A DNA stretch of 64,000 nucleotides from JACRCT01 sp036504155 (GCA_036504155.1 DASXVQ010000038.1:36020-100019), one strand, 5' to 3'; counted from the first letter of the stretch, positions 7,901-16,436 are shown. Numbers and translations: made by a program. The notes: a model not told the origin generated them from the letters alone.

Positions 7901-9514
7901 GCGCAGCCCGACACGGTCCGGCTCGAGCTGTACCAGCAGGCGACCGGCATCTTCACGGGCGGCATCGTCCCCGGCACCTTCGCGCTCAGCGGAGCCGAGC
8001 TGCAGTACAAGACCTGCTCGCTGTGCGTGCGGGTGATAGACGAGCTGGGCAAGATCTACATGCCGACGGGCGGCACGGTCACGCTCGCCGCCGTCGGGAC
8101 CCGCCTGACCGGCACGTTGACCAACGTGGCCTTCCAGGAGGTCACCATCGCCGCCGACTTCACCTCGACGCCGGTGACCCCCGGCGGCTGCACGTCGAAC
8201 ATCGCCTCCATGCCGTTCGACGCGGCCATCAACGTCTGCGGCGACGGCGCGGTCACCGGCAACGAGGGCTGCGACGGCACCAACTTCGGCGGCCTGACCT
8301 GCGCCAGCTTCGGCTACGGCACCGGCACGCTCACGTGCACCGCGAGCTGCTCCATCGGCGTCAACGCCGACGGCACCGTCCCCGGCTGCACCGACGCCAC
8401 CGGCGAGACGACCGACGCCCAGTGCCTGAACGGCACCGACGACAACGCCAACACCTGGATCGACTGCGAGGAGTCGGCCTGCAAGAACAGCACGACCAAC
8501 ATCTGCGACAGCGGCATCAGCTGGACCATGCCGAACGGCACGACCTGCACCGACACCTGCAACCTGCTGGACGACTGCGGGATCGGCGTGGCGGACCTGT
8601 TCGCCTGCAACTGCGTCAACGACGCGGGCTGCAACGGCATCGGCAGCGGCTTCCGCTGCTTCACCGAGGCGACCTCGGGTGGCTGGGCCCACGCGTTCTG
8701 CGGCCCGCCCTGCCAGTACCTCGGCTCGACCCAGGCGGCGCGGGACGGCTGGTGCGCCTCGCTGATCGGCACCGGGTCGACCTGCAACGCGACCACCGGC
8801 GCGTGCTCGACCGTGAGCACGACCTGCGGCAACTCGATCGTCGACAGCGGCGAGCAGTGCGACCTCTTGAACCTGAACAGCCAGACCTGCATGACCGTCG
8901 CCGGCGGCTTCACCGGCGGCACGCTCTCGTGCAACACCAACTGCACGTTCAACACCACGGCGTGCACGACGACGGCGACGACGCGCAAGGACCTGGCGCT
9001 CTTCACCTTCGAGGCTCTGCCCGCGGCTGTGACGGCGGGCCCCTTCCCGGCCGAGAGCGGGACCAAGGCGGCGACTTCATTCGTCAACGGTTTCCACGTG
9101 GGTGTCTCGACCTACACGAGCCCGGCCGGCAACGGCTCCCTGAAGTCTTACAGCTCGAACACCTGGGCCATCGGCGACTACTACCAAGTCACGGTCCCGG
9201 CGACGGGCGCGACGGACCTCCAGGTGAGCTTCGACCAGATCCGCTCCGGAACCGGCCCCACCACCTTCAAGGTGCAGTGGAGCACCGACGGCACGAACTT
9301 CCAGGACGTCGTCGCCTCCTACGCCGTCTCTTCGACGGTCACCTGGAACGCGACGACGCCCGTGACGACGTCGTCGTTCGGTCCGACGACTCTGCCCCCC
9401 GCGGCCAACGGCGCGGCCACCGTCTACATCCGGCTCACAGACACCGGCGCGCCGACCGGCACGGGCGGCACCTGCCGCGTGGACAACATCCGCGTGACCG
9501 GCATGACGCCGTAG
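4916..9514 (+). CDS. Large Cys-rich DUF4215-type repeat lipoprotein
   Basis: A 1532-residue exported protein, MNRFGW start, with a signal ending at WMMGC (atypical lipobox). I count 14 modules of about 50 residues with the pattern CGNG..D..EQCDG.NLN.KTC.T.GF..GTL.C...CTF.T..C: eight in tandem at about residues 140-542, four at about 758-958, one near 1108 and one near 1303. Two similar beta-rich domains (about 545-690 and 961-1105) each contain LGTVT, SGAEL, YMPT and FQEVTI segments and interrupt the arrays. A final beta-sandwich-like domain (from about 1357) ends the protein. These disulfide-rich modules are typical of secreted myxobacterial proteins of unknown function; adhesion or matrix roles are guesses. 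A strong hairpin terminator follows. Confidence 0.9.
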   Translation: MNRFGWMAALLALSAPWMMGCPGETPKTECTTAADCATPSNACLKATCESSKCGTANVAAETVIAKQTAGDCIKIVCDGHGKTKSVIDNTDVVDDGNPCTDDKCADGTLTNDPSPAGTDCSASGTGTVCDGNGTCITPSCGNNKAEGTEACDGTDLASKTCVTAGFGGGTLACKSDCTLDTSACTAAKLCGNGALDGAEQCDGTNLNSKTCVTEGFAGGTISCKADCTFDLAACTAGAECGNGALNGTEQCDGANLNSKTCATQGFASGTLACNANCTFNTAACVAANPCGNGILDGAEQCDGANLNSKTCLTQGFAAGTLGCKADCTFDLAGCTAGAECGNGALNGTEQCDGANLNSKTCATQGFASGTLACNANCTFNTAACVAANPCGNGILDGAEQCDGTNLNSKTCATVGGGFTGGTLACKADCTFNTSACTTAAPCGNGTIDGTEQCDGANLNGKTCLTQGFTGGTLGCKADCTFNTAQCAGTNPCGNGTIDGAEQCDLTNLNGKTCATVGGGFTGGTLACKADCTFETAQCTGAPACGIAATLGTVTQVGGSAKGGSAASGAAYVSGQFAFNSDPDGVLVELYAGSGFFAAGLANGTFTLSGAELSYATCSLCVVMVDEKNKTYMPTAGTVTVSSFSGRLTGTLANMAFQEVTINGSTGATTPVANGCQSSMSSMAFDAAIVSTPSTWTCPSSFYGDGTDCDCGCGALDPDCADATVGSCNWCDDEGSCNTAACPGTINPTDNSTCTVVATCGNGTLDAGEDCDGANLNSKTCLTQGFLGGGTLSCGSNCKFVTTACLAAPTCGNGAIDAGEQCDGANLNGKTCLSQGFTGGGSLSCSATCQFVTTACVAAPTCGNGAIDSGEQCDGTLLGGKTCVSINQGFTGGNLGCTNCALNTSGCTTSPVCGNGALETGEACDGTLLGAHTCVTEGFTAGTLSCLPTCALSTANCTGLKCGVAQTLGTVTPVTSYAKSGGATGAKYVVGDFELNAQPDTVRLELYQQATGIFTGGIVPGTFALSGAELQYKTCSLCVRVIDELGKIYMPTGGTVTLAAVGTRLTGTLTNVAFQEVTIAADFTSTPVTPGGCTSNIASMPFDAAINVCGDGAVTGNEGCDGTNFGGLTCASFGYGTGTLTCTASCSIGVNADGTVPGCTDATGETTDAQCLNGTDDNANTWIDCEESACKNSTTNICDSGISWTMPNGTTCTDTCNLLDDCGIGVADLFACNCVNDAGCNGIGSGFRCFTEATSGGWAHAFCGPPCQYLGSTQAARDGWCASLIGTGSTCNATTGACSTVSTTCGNSIVDSGEQCDLLNLNSQTCMTVAGGFTGGTLSCNTNCTFNTTACTTTATTRKDLALFTFEALPAAVTAGPFPAESGTKAATSFVNGFHVGVSTYTSPAGNGSLKSYSSNTWAIGDYYQVTVPATGATDLQVSFDQIRSGTGPTTFKVQWSTDGTNFQDVVASYAVSSTVTWNATTPVTTSSFGPTTLPPAANGAATVYIRLTDTGAPTGTGGTCRVDNIRVTGMTP
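5581..6120 (+). repeat. Near-identical 300-base-period duplication inside the Cys-repeat gene
   Basis: Bases 5581-5820 match 5881-6120 with only three mismatches, a period of 300 bases equal to two protein modules. Flanking modules are far more divergent at synonymous positions (for example CTCAACTCC versus CTGAACAGC), so this pair arose by recent unequal exchange or gene conversion. Confidence 0.9.
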
Positions 9515-9539
9515 CAGCAGCCACCTAGCGAGTAGTCCG

Positions 9540-9573
9540 AAGGCCCCCTCTCCCACCGCGGAGAGGGGGCCTT
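9540..9573 (+). terminator. Strong hairpin terminator
   Basis: A perfect 14-base stem (9540-9553 with 9560-9573, AAGGCCCCCTCTCC and its complement) with a six-base loop, 25 bases after the stop of the Cys-repeat gene. No long T-run follows, which is common in GC-rich genomes. Confidence 0.85.
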
Positions 9574-9681
9574 CGTCGCTTCTGCGCCGGTGTCCGCCAT
9601 TTCACACCCGGTCGCCTCCCCCCGACCGGGGGCGGGGGCTATAGTTCTAGGCCTCACCCCACACCGCCCCGGGAGGGCCCC

Positions 9682-10017
9682 ATGTCGAAGCGACTCATGC
9701 TCGCCACGATCTTTGGCTTCATCTGTGCGCTCATTTGCCTGACCCTCGGGCACTTTGCCGGCGGCACGCCTTGGTCGGCGGGCTTCATCCTCGGCGGCAT
9801 CTTCAACCGGACGATGATGGGCGTGGTCCTCGGCGTCATCGGGTGGAAGGCCAGCCCGTTCGTGCGCGGCCCGCTGTTCGGCTTCCTGCTCAGCCTCGGG
9901 CCCGGGCTGGCGATGTGGACCCCGGACAAGACCGTCCCCTACATCGTCGCCGGGACCATCTACGGCCTGCTCATCGACGGGCTGACCACCAAGGCCTTCA
10001 AGGCCGACGTGGCCTGA
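9682..10017 (+). CDS. Small multi-pass membrane protein, unknown function
   Basis: A 111-residue protein starting MSKRLM with three to four hydrophobic segments (about residues 7-25, 32-55, 63-78 and 86-100) and short polar ends. A GGGAGGG lies just upstream of the ATG. I do not recognise a family. The gene stands alone between two hairpin terminators, so it is probably a single-gene transcript. Composition and codon use match its neighbours. Confidence 0.75.
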   Translation: MSKRLMLATIFGFICALICLTLGHFAGGTPWSAGFILGGIFNRTMMGVVLGVIGWKASPFVRGPLFGFLLSLGPGLAMWTPDKTVPYIVAGTIYGLLIDGLTTKAFKADVA

Positions 10018-10043
10018 GCCGACCTACCGGTCGAAGCCGAATC

Positions 10044-10086
10044 GAATGGGAGTCCGCGCCCACCGCGCGGCTCCCATTCGCGTTTT
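10044..10086 (+). terminator. Hairpin terminator with T-run
   Basis: GAATGGGAG (10044-10052) pairs with CTCCCATTC (10071-10079), with an inner CCGCG/CGCGG extension, followed by GCGTTTTC. It lies 27 bases after the small membrane protein gene and is well placed to end its transcript. Confidence 0.75.
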
Positions 10087-10153
10087 CGGGATCCTCCTGC
10101 GAGCGGGCAAAGCGCAGCAATAACGGCGCTTTGCAGGAGTGACTCAGGCCTGA

Positions 10154-10182
10154 TTGACTACCCGTGTCGGCATATGTAGGAT
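10154..10182 (+). promoter_or_regulatory. Sigma70-type promoter
   Basis: TTGACT (10154-10159), a 17-base spacer and TAGGAT (10177-10182) form a near-consensus housekeeping promoter. Transcription would begin near 10189, about 24 bases before the ATG at 10213 of the carbohydrate-binding-type lipoprotein. Confidence 0.7.
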
Positions 10183-10212
10183 GCCGCCCTCTTCCCAAGC
10201 AAGGCGGCCCTC

Positions 10213-11502
10213 ATGAACTCGGTCGTTCGCTCCCTCGCCATCCTCTCCCTGCTCTGCCTCGCCACCGGTTGCGGCGGCGCCGTGGTCGAGTCGGACGAGG
10301 GCATCGCCGAGTCCAGCTCCGACCTCAAGTTCGCCTCCACCTACCGAACGGTGTACCTGCGCGGGACCTTCAACTCCTGGAAGAAGACCTCGATGAAGCT
10401 GGTGGGCGACCACCAGTGGCTGGGCGAGGCGACGTTCGCCGCCGGCCCCGGCACCTTCAAGTTCGACGTCTTCGGCGACTGGACCACGAACTTCGGCGAG
10501 AACGACGCCGACCAGATCGCGGATCTCTTCGGCAAGGACATCGCCGTCGAGGGCGGCAAGACCTTCCGCATCTCCTTCAACGACGAGAGCCGCTTCTACT
10601 GGATCGCGGAGAAGGCCTACACCGCGACCGTGGCGCTCGCGCTCCCCGCCGGCGCCGACCCGCAGGCGTTCGCGGGCCAGGTCGCCAAGCTCTCCAAGGA
10701 CGGCGAGTCGGGCTGGACCGTGGGCCTGTACGTCGACGCCGACCACGCCGGCCCGTACTGCCCGCTGCCCGGACTCTCCAAGGGCTCGACCTACGCCTTC
10801 AGCCTCGACCTCGTCGTCGGCGGCAAGCGCTACGTCTCCGAGAAGACCTTCACCGTCGACGGCAAGAAGGACGAGTTCCAGGTCACCGCCGCCGTCACCG
10901 AGGCCTCGCTGGAGGACTACGGCACGCTCGAGCTGACCGTGCTCGGGGACAGCTGGCAGAACGACCAGCTCGTCTCCCACCCCTGGGGCGAGATCGACGT
11001 CTACGCCGGCGACTGGCGCTCGGGCAACCGCCTGGGCCGCACCGGCGCGGACGGCAAGCTCGTCGTCACCATCCCGGCGGGCGAGCAGAGCATCAGCGCC
11101 TTCACCATGACCAGCAGCCACTCGATGACCAGCGGCTCCACCAACCTCACCGTGGTCGCCGGCCAGACCGTCCAGGGCACCATCCGCATCTCGCCCCTCA
11201 CGGTGGTCATCCGCGCGCACTACGACTGCGGCTCCGGCAACGCGCTGTACGTCGCGGGCGCCAGCAGCTACCTGGGCGACTGGAAGGCCGCGCAGAAGAT
11301 GGCCTACGACCCGATCACCGGCGTCTGGACCCTGCAGCGCAACCTGCCGGTCGGCCTGCCGTTCAAGATCGTCCGCGGGCCCTGGGTCGACGCGGAGACC
11401 ATCGCCACCTCGCAGGTCGCCTGGGAGCAGGGCGGCGACCGGACCGTGACTCCGCCGGTCGGCTACTACCAGAGCGAGATCGACGTCTACCCGGCGTTCT
11501 AG
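10213..11502 (+). CDS. Lipoprotein with carbohydrate-binding-type (CBM20/48-like) domains
   Basis: A 429-residue lipoprotein, MNSVVRS start, lipobox LATGC. The N-terminal domain (about residues 40-110) has 'YLRGTFNSWKK' and 'GTFKFDVFGDW', as in glycogen/starch-recognition modules. The C-terminal domain (about 335-425) has 'YVAGASSYLGDWKAAQKM' and 'FKIVRGPW', close to CBM20 starch-binding modules (G....LG.W...A..M). A beta-rich middle, including a possible Big-like segment, links them. No catalytic domain is present, so a surface glycan-binding role is inferred. It has its own promoter (10154-10182). Confidence 0.75.
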   Translation: MNSVVRSLAILSLLCLATGCGGAVVESDEGIAESSSDLKFASTYRTVYLRGTFNSWKKTSMKLVGDHQWLGEATFAAGPGTFKFDVFGDWTTNFGENDADQIADLFGKDIAVEGGKTFRISFNDESRFYWIAEKAYTATVALALPAGADPQAFAGQVAKLSKDGESGWTVGLYVDADHAGPYCPLPGLSKGSTYAFSLDLVVGGKRYVSEKTFTVDGKKDEFQVTAAVTEASLEDYGTLELTVLGDSWQNDQLVSHPWGEIDVYAGDWRSGNRLGRTGADGKLVVTIPAGEQSISAFTMTSSHSMTSGSTNLTVVAGQTVQGTIRISPLTVVIRAHYDCGSGNALYVAGASSYLGDWKAAQKMAYDPITGVWTLQRNLPVGLPFKIVRGPWVDAETIATSQVAWEQGGDRTVTPPVGYYQSEIDVYPAF

Positions 11503-11604
11503 CGTCCTCCGCCGCAGGCTGAAGCCCCCGGTCCTCGTGGGAACCCGGCCGAGACCCGGCTGCGCTCGCAGCGACGCGCTGCTACGGCTTTTCGCCCCCT
11601 CGCC

Positions 11605-12165
11605 CTAGCCGAAGAAGTCGAAGTCGTGGTGGTGATGGTGGTGGTGCGCCGTCGACAGGCCATCGATGATCTTCCACAGGAACTTCTCGACCGGGCCGGG
11701 CTCGGGGTTGGGCGCGACGAAGCCCGAGCACGTGTCGCAGATGTGCCCCCCCGGCACCGCGTAGAGCTGCTCGCGCGGGAAGCGGCCGCCGCACTTGGCG
11801 CAGACCAGGTCCCGCGGCGCCTGGGCCTCCGCCTCCGGCAGCGCCACCTTCCTCGCCTTCTTGAACTTCTCGGCGATCTGCTTGAGCTCCCCGGCGTCCA
11901 GGAAGAAGCCTTCGCACAGCGCGCAGCGCTCGAGGTGCACGCCGCCGAGCACCACCCGCTTCATCGGCCGCAGGCAGTGCGGGCACTTGCGGTACTGCGC
12001 GCCCGCGACCTCCGGGGCCACCGGCATGCCGACGATCTGCTCCAGCTCGCCGGCATCGAGCCACAGCCCGCCGCAGTCCGGGCAGAGATCGACCTCCGTC
12101 TCGCCGTGGTGATCGATCTCCATCGGGGTGGCGCACGTCGGGCAGGCGAGCTTGGGGGAAGTCAT
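11605..12165 (-). CDS. Double zf-TFIIB zinc-ribbon protein with natural poly-His tail
   Basis: A 186-residue protein starting MTSPKLACPTC. Two zf-TFIIB-type modules are seen: CPTC with CPDCGGLWLDAGELE, and CPHC with CALCEGFFLDAGELK. A third ribbon follows (CAKCGGRFPR and CDTC). The C-terminus reads HHHHHHHDFDFFG, seven consecutive histidines in native sequence, probably adding metal binding. Partner and role are unknown; such proteins are cytosolic and widespread. GAGG lies upstream of the ATG at 12165. Confidence 0.85.
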   Translation of the reverse strand: MTSPKLACPTCATPMEIDHHGETEVDLCPDCGGLWLDAGELEQIVGMPVAPEVAGAQYRKCPHCLRPMKRVVLGGVHLERCALCEGFFLDAGELKQIAEKFKKARKVALPEAEAQAPRDLVCAKCGGRFPREQLYAVPGGHICDTCSGFVAPNPEPGPVEKFLWKIIDGLSTAHHHHHHHDFDFFG

Positions 12166-12427
12166 GGTCACCTCGTTGGTGGTCGCGATTGTACCGTGCG
12201 CCCTGCGGTGGACCGCGCAGCTCTCCGGAGTCTGCCCCCGACGCACGAGGCCTCAAAGCCCCGTGGCGGCGCAGGCCTCGACCGCTAACGATCCCGCCCG
12301 AAACTTGAGTCACGGAAGACGTGCGGCGAGACTGGACGCCGCCGCCATGTCCGCCCTCGCCACCGCCACGGAGACGATCCTCTTCGCCGCGAGGCGGGCG
12401 CACTTGTGGGGACCGAGGGACTGCTGA

Positions 12428-14719
12428 TTGCGCCTGCGACCCGCCACGCTGTGCCTGCTCTCCTGGCTCGTGCTGCTCGCGGGCATCGTCGCCTCGCACT
12501 CCTTCGTGCTGAGCGGCGAGGCGATGGTCTCGCGCGACCTCGCGCGCATCTTCATCCCTGACTCGCAGTTCGAGCGTGCAAGCCTGCTCTCCGGCGAGCT
12601 GCCGCTGTGGAACCCGCTCGTCCTCCTCGGCCAGCCCTTCGCCGCAGGCCCTCTGCAGCAGGCCTTCTACCCGCCGCGGGTCATCCCGGTCCTACTCTTC
12701 GGCCCGGTCTGGGGCCTGACCGTCGAGCACCTGCTCCACGTCCTCATCGCCGCCTGGGGCGCCTACGCCGCGGCGCGGCGGCTGGGTGCCTCGCGCCCCG
12801 GCGCGCTCTTCTCCGGGGCGCTGCTGGGCCTGGGGACCCTGGTCTCCCGCAATGACATGCTCAACCTATCGGGCGCGATGGCCTGGAGCGGCTGGATGGT
12901 GGCGGCCGCGGCGCGGGTCGGCCGTTCGCCTGGCTGGCGGCCCGTCGCACGCCTGGCGGCCTTCACGGCGATCTCGGCGTTGACCGGTCTGCCCGAGTCG
13001 CTGCTCTGGCAGGGTCCGGCCTGCGTCCTCGCCGCGCTCTCCACCCGGGTCTCGGCGCGGACCGTGCTGCGCGTCTTCGCCGGCGGGGTCTGGGGCCTGG
13101 GGATGGCGGCGTTCACCGTCGTGCCCGCCTTCGAGCTCGCCGCGAACTCCAACCGCGCCGGGAACGCCCAGTCCACCGAAGTCTGGGCCAACAGCTGGGT
13201 GGACCTGCTCGCCCTGGTCCTGCGCGGCGCCAACCGGCCCATCCTCGACATCGTCGGCGAGCAGGGGCTGGTGCTCGGCCTGGACATCGGCGTGGTCGCC
13301 TGCGCGCTGGTGCTCTTCGGCCTCGTCGGCCGCCGCTGGCGCCGGCGCATGCTCCCGCTGCTCGTCTTCGCCCTCGTGCTGCTGCTGCTCTCCCTGGGCT
13401 CGCACTTCGCGCCGGCGGACACGGTGCTCGGGCTCTTCCCCTTCCGGCTCTTCCGCTACCCGGTCAAGTACGGCATGGGGGGCTGCCTGCTGGTGAGCGT
13501 GCTCGCCGGGCCGGCCCTCTCCCGGCTTGCGGCGCTCGCCAGCCGCCGGCGCGCGCGCCTGGGCCCCGCGCTCCTGCTCTTCCCCGCCTTCCTCCTGATC
13601 GCGCTCGCCGTGGCCTCGGCCACCTCGGGCCTGGGCCTGCGCAAGGGCTTCTCGGCAGGCCTGCTGCCCACCGCGCTCCTGCTCGCGCTGGCCGGGGCCG
13701 CCTGGCTCGCCATGCCGGGGCTCGGGCGGCGCCGCGCCCGCAACGTGGCATGGGCGCTGCTCTTGGTGGGACTGGCCGATGTCGCGCTGGCGCAGCTCAC
13801 CACGGGCAACCTCCTCACCCTCCCGGCCTCCGTCTACGCCCGCCGCTCGCCGACCGCGGCCGCCATCCCGCCGGGGACGACCTCGCGGGTGAGCGCCGGC
13901 ATGGCCCTGGAGTGGCCGCCCAGCACGCTCGAGCGAATCCCGCCTGGGCTCTCGGAGCGCTATCTCGCCGCCTCGCGCGACGCGCTCATCCCCAACTGGT
14001 CGATGACCGAGGGGCTGGACGCGCTGGAGGCGAGCAACGAGCCGAGACCCGCGCTCCTGCAGGGCTTCGTCGGCAGCGAAGAGCCGCCGCGCGGTCTCTA
14101 CGACCTCGCGGGCGTGGAGTGGTACGTGCGCCGCGACCGCCCACCTTTCCCCGACCTGGAGAGGGTCGCCGGGCCTCAGCCCATGAAGGCCGACTTCTTC
14201 GACCGCCTGGTGGACTTGCCCCAGGTCTACCGCAGCCGCACCGCGATGACGCGGGCGTTCGTCGTCCACCAGGTGCGCGCGGCGACCGACGCGCAGGCCG
14301 CCGCCGCGCTGCGCGACGAGAAGCAGCCCTTCCGCGAGATCGCCTTCGTGGCGGCGCCGGCCGGCCTCCCGGAGGTGGACGCCTGCACCGGCTCGACCGC
14401 CACCGTCGCCACCCGCCGCCCGCGCCAGCTGGAGATCGACGTCGAGTCCTGCGGCCGGGGCATCCTCGTCGTCAGCGACGCCTGGTACCCCGGCTGGCGC
14501 GCCAGCGTGGATGGCGCCGAGGCTCCGGTCCTGCGCACCGATCTATTGATGCGGGGCGTCCCGGTGGCCGCGGGCAAGCACCGGGTCGTCCTCAGCTTCC
14601 GGCCGGCGAGCTTCACCGCCGGCGCTCTCATCTCGCTGCTCGCGCTGCTCGCCGTGCTGGCGGCGGTGGCGGAAGCGTGGCGCCGCCCCACCCGTCCCTC
14701 CCCGTCGCAGACGGACTGA
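12428..14719 (+). CDS. YfhO-like multi-pass membrane protein
   Basis: A 763-residue protein with a TTG start, many hydrophobic helices through about residue 460, then a roughly 240-residue extracytoplasmic domain and a final transmembrane helix. Early segments 'RDLARIFIPDSQFERASLLSGELPLWNPL' (split here by reading) and 'GWRASVDGAEAPV' near the C-terminus match the YfhO family (Y..WNP....G.P; W.A.VDG). Bacillus YfhO is linked to lipoteichoic acid glycosylation, so a polyprenyl-linked sugar transfer role is possible but unproven. The last dozen codons lie inside the repeat beginning at 14681. Confidence 0.75.
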   Translation: MRLRPATLCLLSWLVLLAGIVASHSFVLSGEAMVSRDLARIFIPDSQFERASLLSGELPLWNPLVLLGQPFAAGPLQQAFYPPRVIPVLLFGPVWGLTVEHLLHVLIAAWGAYAAARRLGASRPGALFSGALLGLGTLVSRNDMLNLSGAMAWSGWMVAAAARVGRSPGWRPVARLAAFTAISALTGLPESLLWQGPACVLAALSTRVSARTVLRVFAGGVWGLGMAAFTVVPAFELAANSNRAGNAQSTEVWANSWVDLLALVLRGANRPILDIVGEQGLVLGLDIGVVACALVLFGLVGRRWRRRMLPLLVFALVLLLLSLGSHFAPADTVLGLFPFRLFRYPVKYGMGGCLLVSVLAGPALSRLAALASRRRARLGPALLLFPAFLLIALAVASATSGLGLRKGFSAGLLPTALLLALAGAAWLAMPGLGRRRARNVAWALLLVGLADVALAQLTTGNLLTLPASVYARRSPTAAAIPPGTTSRVSAGMALEWPPSTLERIPPGLSERYLAASRDALIPNWSMTEGLDALEASNEPRPALLQGFVGSEEPPRGLYDLAGVEWYVRRDRPPFPDLERVAGPQPMKADFFDRLVDLPQVYRSRTAMTRAFVVHQVRAATDAQAAAALRDEKQPFREIAFVAAPAGLPEVDACTGSTATVATRRPRQLEIDVESCGRGILVVSDAWYPGWRASVDGAEAPVLRTDLLMRGVPVAAGKHRVVLSFRPASFTAGALISLLALLAVLAAVAEAWRRPTRPSPSQTD

Positions 14720-14933
14720 GCGGAACGAGCACGAGTGAGCCGGGGCTCCGGGGAGGCGATCGCGTCTGCTCGATGCCACCTCTTGCGCGACACGCAACGT
14801 GCACTCGAGTGTCTTCCCAGGTGTCGTGCCGAGGATCGCCGAAGGCACCCACGAGCTCCTCCCCGGAGCTGTGAGCTCACTCGATTCATTCCGTGCATCC
14901 TGCCGCGACGGGGAGGCGGGGGTGGGGCAGCGG
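14681..14933. repeat. Foldback repeat family, copy A
   Basis: About 250 bases bounded by inverted ends: CGCCGCCCCACCCGTCC at the left and, in complement, GCGACGGGGAGGCGGGGGTG at the right. Inside, further arms pair (GAGTGAGC...GCTCCGGGGAGG near 14733-14755 with CTCCCCGGAGC...GCTCACTC near 14859-14882). The unit is repeated at 14949-15198 and, more divergently, at 18372-18606. It overlaps the 3' end of the YfhO-like gene. No open frame inside is convincing. Confidence 0.75.
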
Positions 14934-14948
14934 TGGCTGCGGCGTGGC

Positions 14949-15198
14949 ACCGCCCCACCCGTCCTCCCCGTCGCAGACGGGCCGAACGGAACGAGCACGA
15001 GTAGGCCAAGGCTCCGGGGAGGCGATCGCGTCTGCTCGATGCGGCCTCTTGCGCGACACGCACGTGCGCTCGAGTGTCTTCCCAGGTGTCGTGCCGAGGA
15101 TCGCCGAAGGCACCCACGAGCTCCTCCCCGGAGCAGTGAGCCCACTCGATTCATTCCGGGCATCCTGCCGCGACGGGGAGGCGGGGGTGGGGCAGCGG
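14949..15198. repeat. Foldback repeat family, copy B
   Basis: Tandem second copy of the 14681 element, same orientation, period about 268 bases, with long identical blocks such as the segment around 15070-15135. Its right end abuts the stop codon of the minus-strand flavoprotein gene at 15199. Together the two copies fill the space between two convergent genes. Confidence 0.75.
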
Positions 15199-15837
15199 TC
15201 ACACCTTCTTGGCGATCTCCACCGCCTCGTCCATGGCCTTCGCCAGGGCCTTGGTGGCCACGTCCGGGCCGGCCACGCTGAGCGGCTCGGCGACCACCGC
15301 GTGCACCGGGTCGATGCCCAGGAAGCCCATGACCTGCCGCAGGTAGGGCAGCTGGAAGTCCATCTTCTCGTGGGCCGTGCCCGGCCCGTAGGCGCCGTCG
15401 CGCGTGAGCAGGAGCACGCCCTTGCGGCCGCGCAGCAGCCCGTGGAAGGCGCCGTCGCGCACCTCGAAGGTCAGCCGCGGCTGGACCACCACGTCGAGCC
15501 AGCGCTTGAGCGTCCACGGGATGCTGAAGTTCCACATCGGCGAGCTGATCAGCACGACGTCGGCCAGGTGCAGCTGGTCGGTGAAGCGGGTGAGCGTGTC
15601 CCAGCGCTTGGCCAGCTCCTCGGTGAGCTGGCCGCGGCCGTACATCATCTGCAGCTTGGCCTCGACGTCCCACTCGTCCAGCTCGGGGATGCCCACCTCG
15701 AGCGCGGGCAGGTCCACCGTCAGCACCTGGCCGCCGGGGTGGGCCTTGAGCCAGGCCTCGACGAAGGCGTTGCGCAGCGCGCGCGTGCGCGAGCTCGCGC
15801 GGCGCGGGCTGGCGAAGACATCGAGCAGGACGGTCAT
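15199..15837 (-). CDS. FMN-dependent NAD(P)H oxidoreductase (azoreductase/quinone reductase family)
   Basis: A 212-residue flavodoxin-like protein starting MTVLLDVFASPRRASSRT. It has the FMN-phosphate loop region 'SPRRASSRTRAL', the family signature 'SSPMWNFSIPWTLKRWLDVV', and 'LLTRDGAYG', as in AzoR-type FMN-dependent NADH azoreductases. These reduce quinones and azo compounds in the cytosol. Its length is normal for the family. It lies 26 bases downstream of an unknown gene in the same direction, so the two may share a transcript. Its 3' end touches foldback copy B. Confidence 0.85.
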   Translation of the reverse strand: MTVLLDVFASPRRASSRTRALRNAFVEAWLKAHPGGQVLTVDLPALEVGIPELDEWDVEAKLQMMYGRGQLTEELAKRWDTLTRFTDQLHLADVVLISSPMWNFSIPWTLKRWLDVVVQPRLTFEVRDGAFHGLLRGRKGVLLLTRDGAYGPGTAHEKMDFQLPYLRQVMGFLGIDPVHAVVAEPLSVAGPDVATKALAKAMDEAVEIAKKV

Positions 15838-15863
15838 GGTTCGTTTCCCCCGGGGCGTGGCGG

Positions 15864-16436
15864 TCAGACGGTGAAGGCGACGACGACCTGTTCTCCTCGC
15901 AGGGAGACCTTCAGGTCGCGCACGTGCGGTTCGAGCGCCAGGACGAAGGGCGAGCCCGCGATCTGCTCGGCCGTCGGGCCCTTGGCGGCCGCCAGCTCCA
16001 CGAGGGCCGCCTTGCCGGCGATGCACACCACGGCGCTCGCCTGGCCGGTCGCGCGCAGCCAGCGGACGAGCTCGCCGATGCCCGCCTGCAGCCGCGAGAG
16101 CCGCTCCCAGCTCATGCCGATGGCGGTGAAGACCTGGCGCAGGTGATTGCGCAGCTCGACCGGGGCAGCGCCGCCGACCAGGTCCAGCCGCCACTCGCCG
16201 CGGGGCTCGGCCTCGAGCATCGCCTGCAGCTGGCGATGGACCTCCACGACCTCGTCGACGGCGAGGTGCCGCAGCTGGTGGACGAGCTGGTGGATGAGCA
16301 GCGCCTTCTTGCTGGCGGCGAGCGCGCCGAAGTCGAGCTCGGCGTCCTCCCCGAGCGCACGCGCCGCCTCACGCACCTGGGCAGGCGTGGCCCAAGGCGC
16401 CAGGATTTCGGCCGCCGCATCGGCGAAGGTGATCAC
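15864..16436 (-). CDS. Hypothetical protein
   Basis: A 190-residue, mostly helical soluble protein with a GTG start preceded by GGGGAG. I do not recognise the family. A stretch 'VFTAIGMSWERLSRLQAGIGEL' is faintly like the helix preceding the N-box of RsbT-type ATPases, but no ATP-binding glycine motifs follow, so this is not claimed. It is directly upstream of the flavoprotein gene and probably co-transcribed with it. Confidence 0.6.
   Translation of the reverse strand: MITFADAAAEILAPWATPAQVREAARALGEDAELDFGALAASKKALLIHQLVHQLRHLAVDEVVEVHRQLQAMLEAEPRGEWRLDLVGGAAPVELRNHLRQVFTAIGMSWERLSRLQAGIGELVRWLRATGQASAVVCIAGKAALVELAAAKGPTAEQIAGSPFVLALEPHVRDLKVSLRGEQVVVAFTV

Noticed and set aside
6590..8692. 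A 700-residue minus-strand open frame
   Set aside because: Antisense of the Cys-repeat gene, with Ala/Gly/Val/Arg-rich translation.
11605..11640. Poly-His codons considered as vector contamination
   Set aside because: The tract runs on into DFDFFG and a stop codon with genome-like composition, and lies within a normal zinc-ribbon gene.
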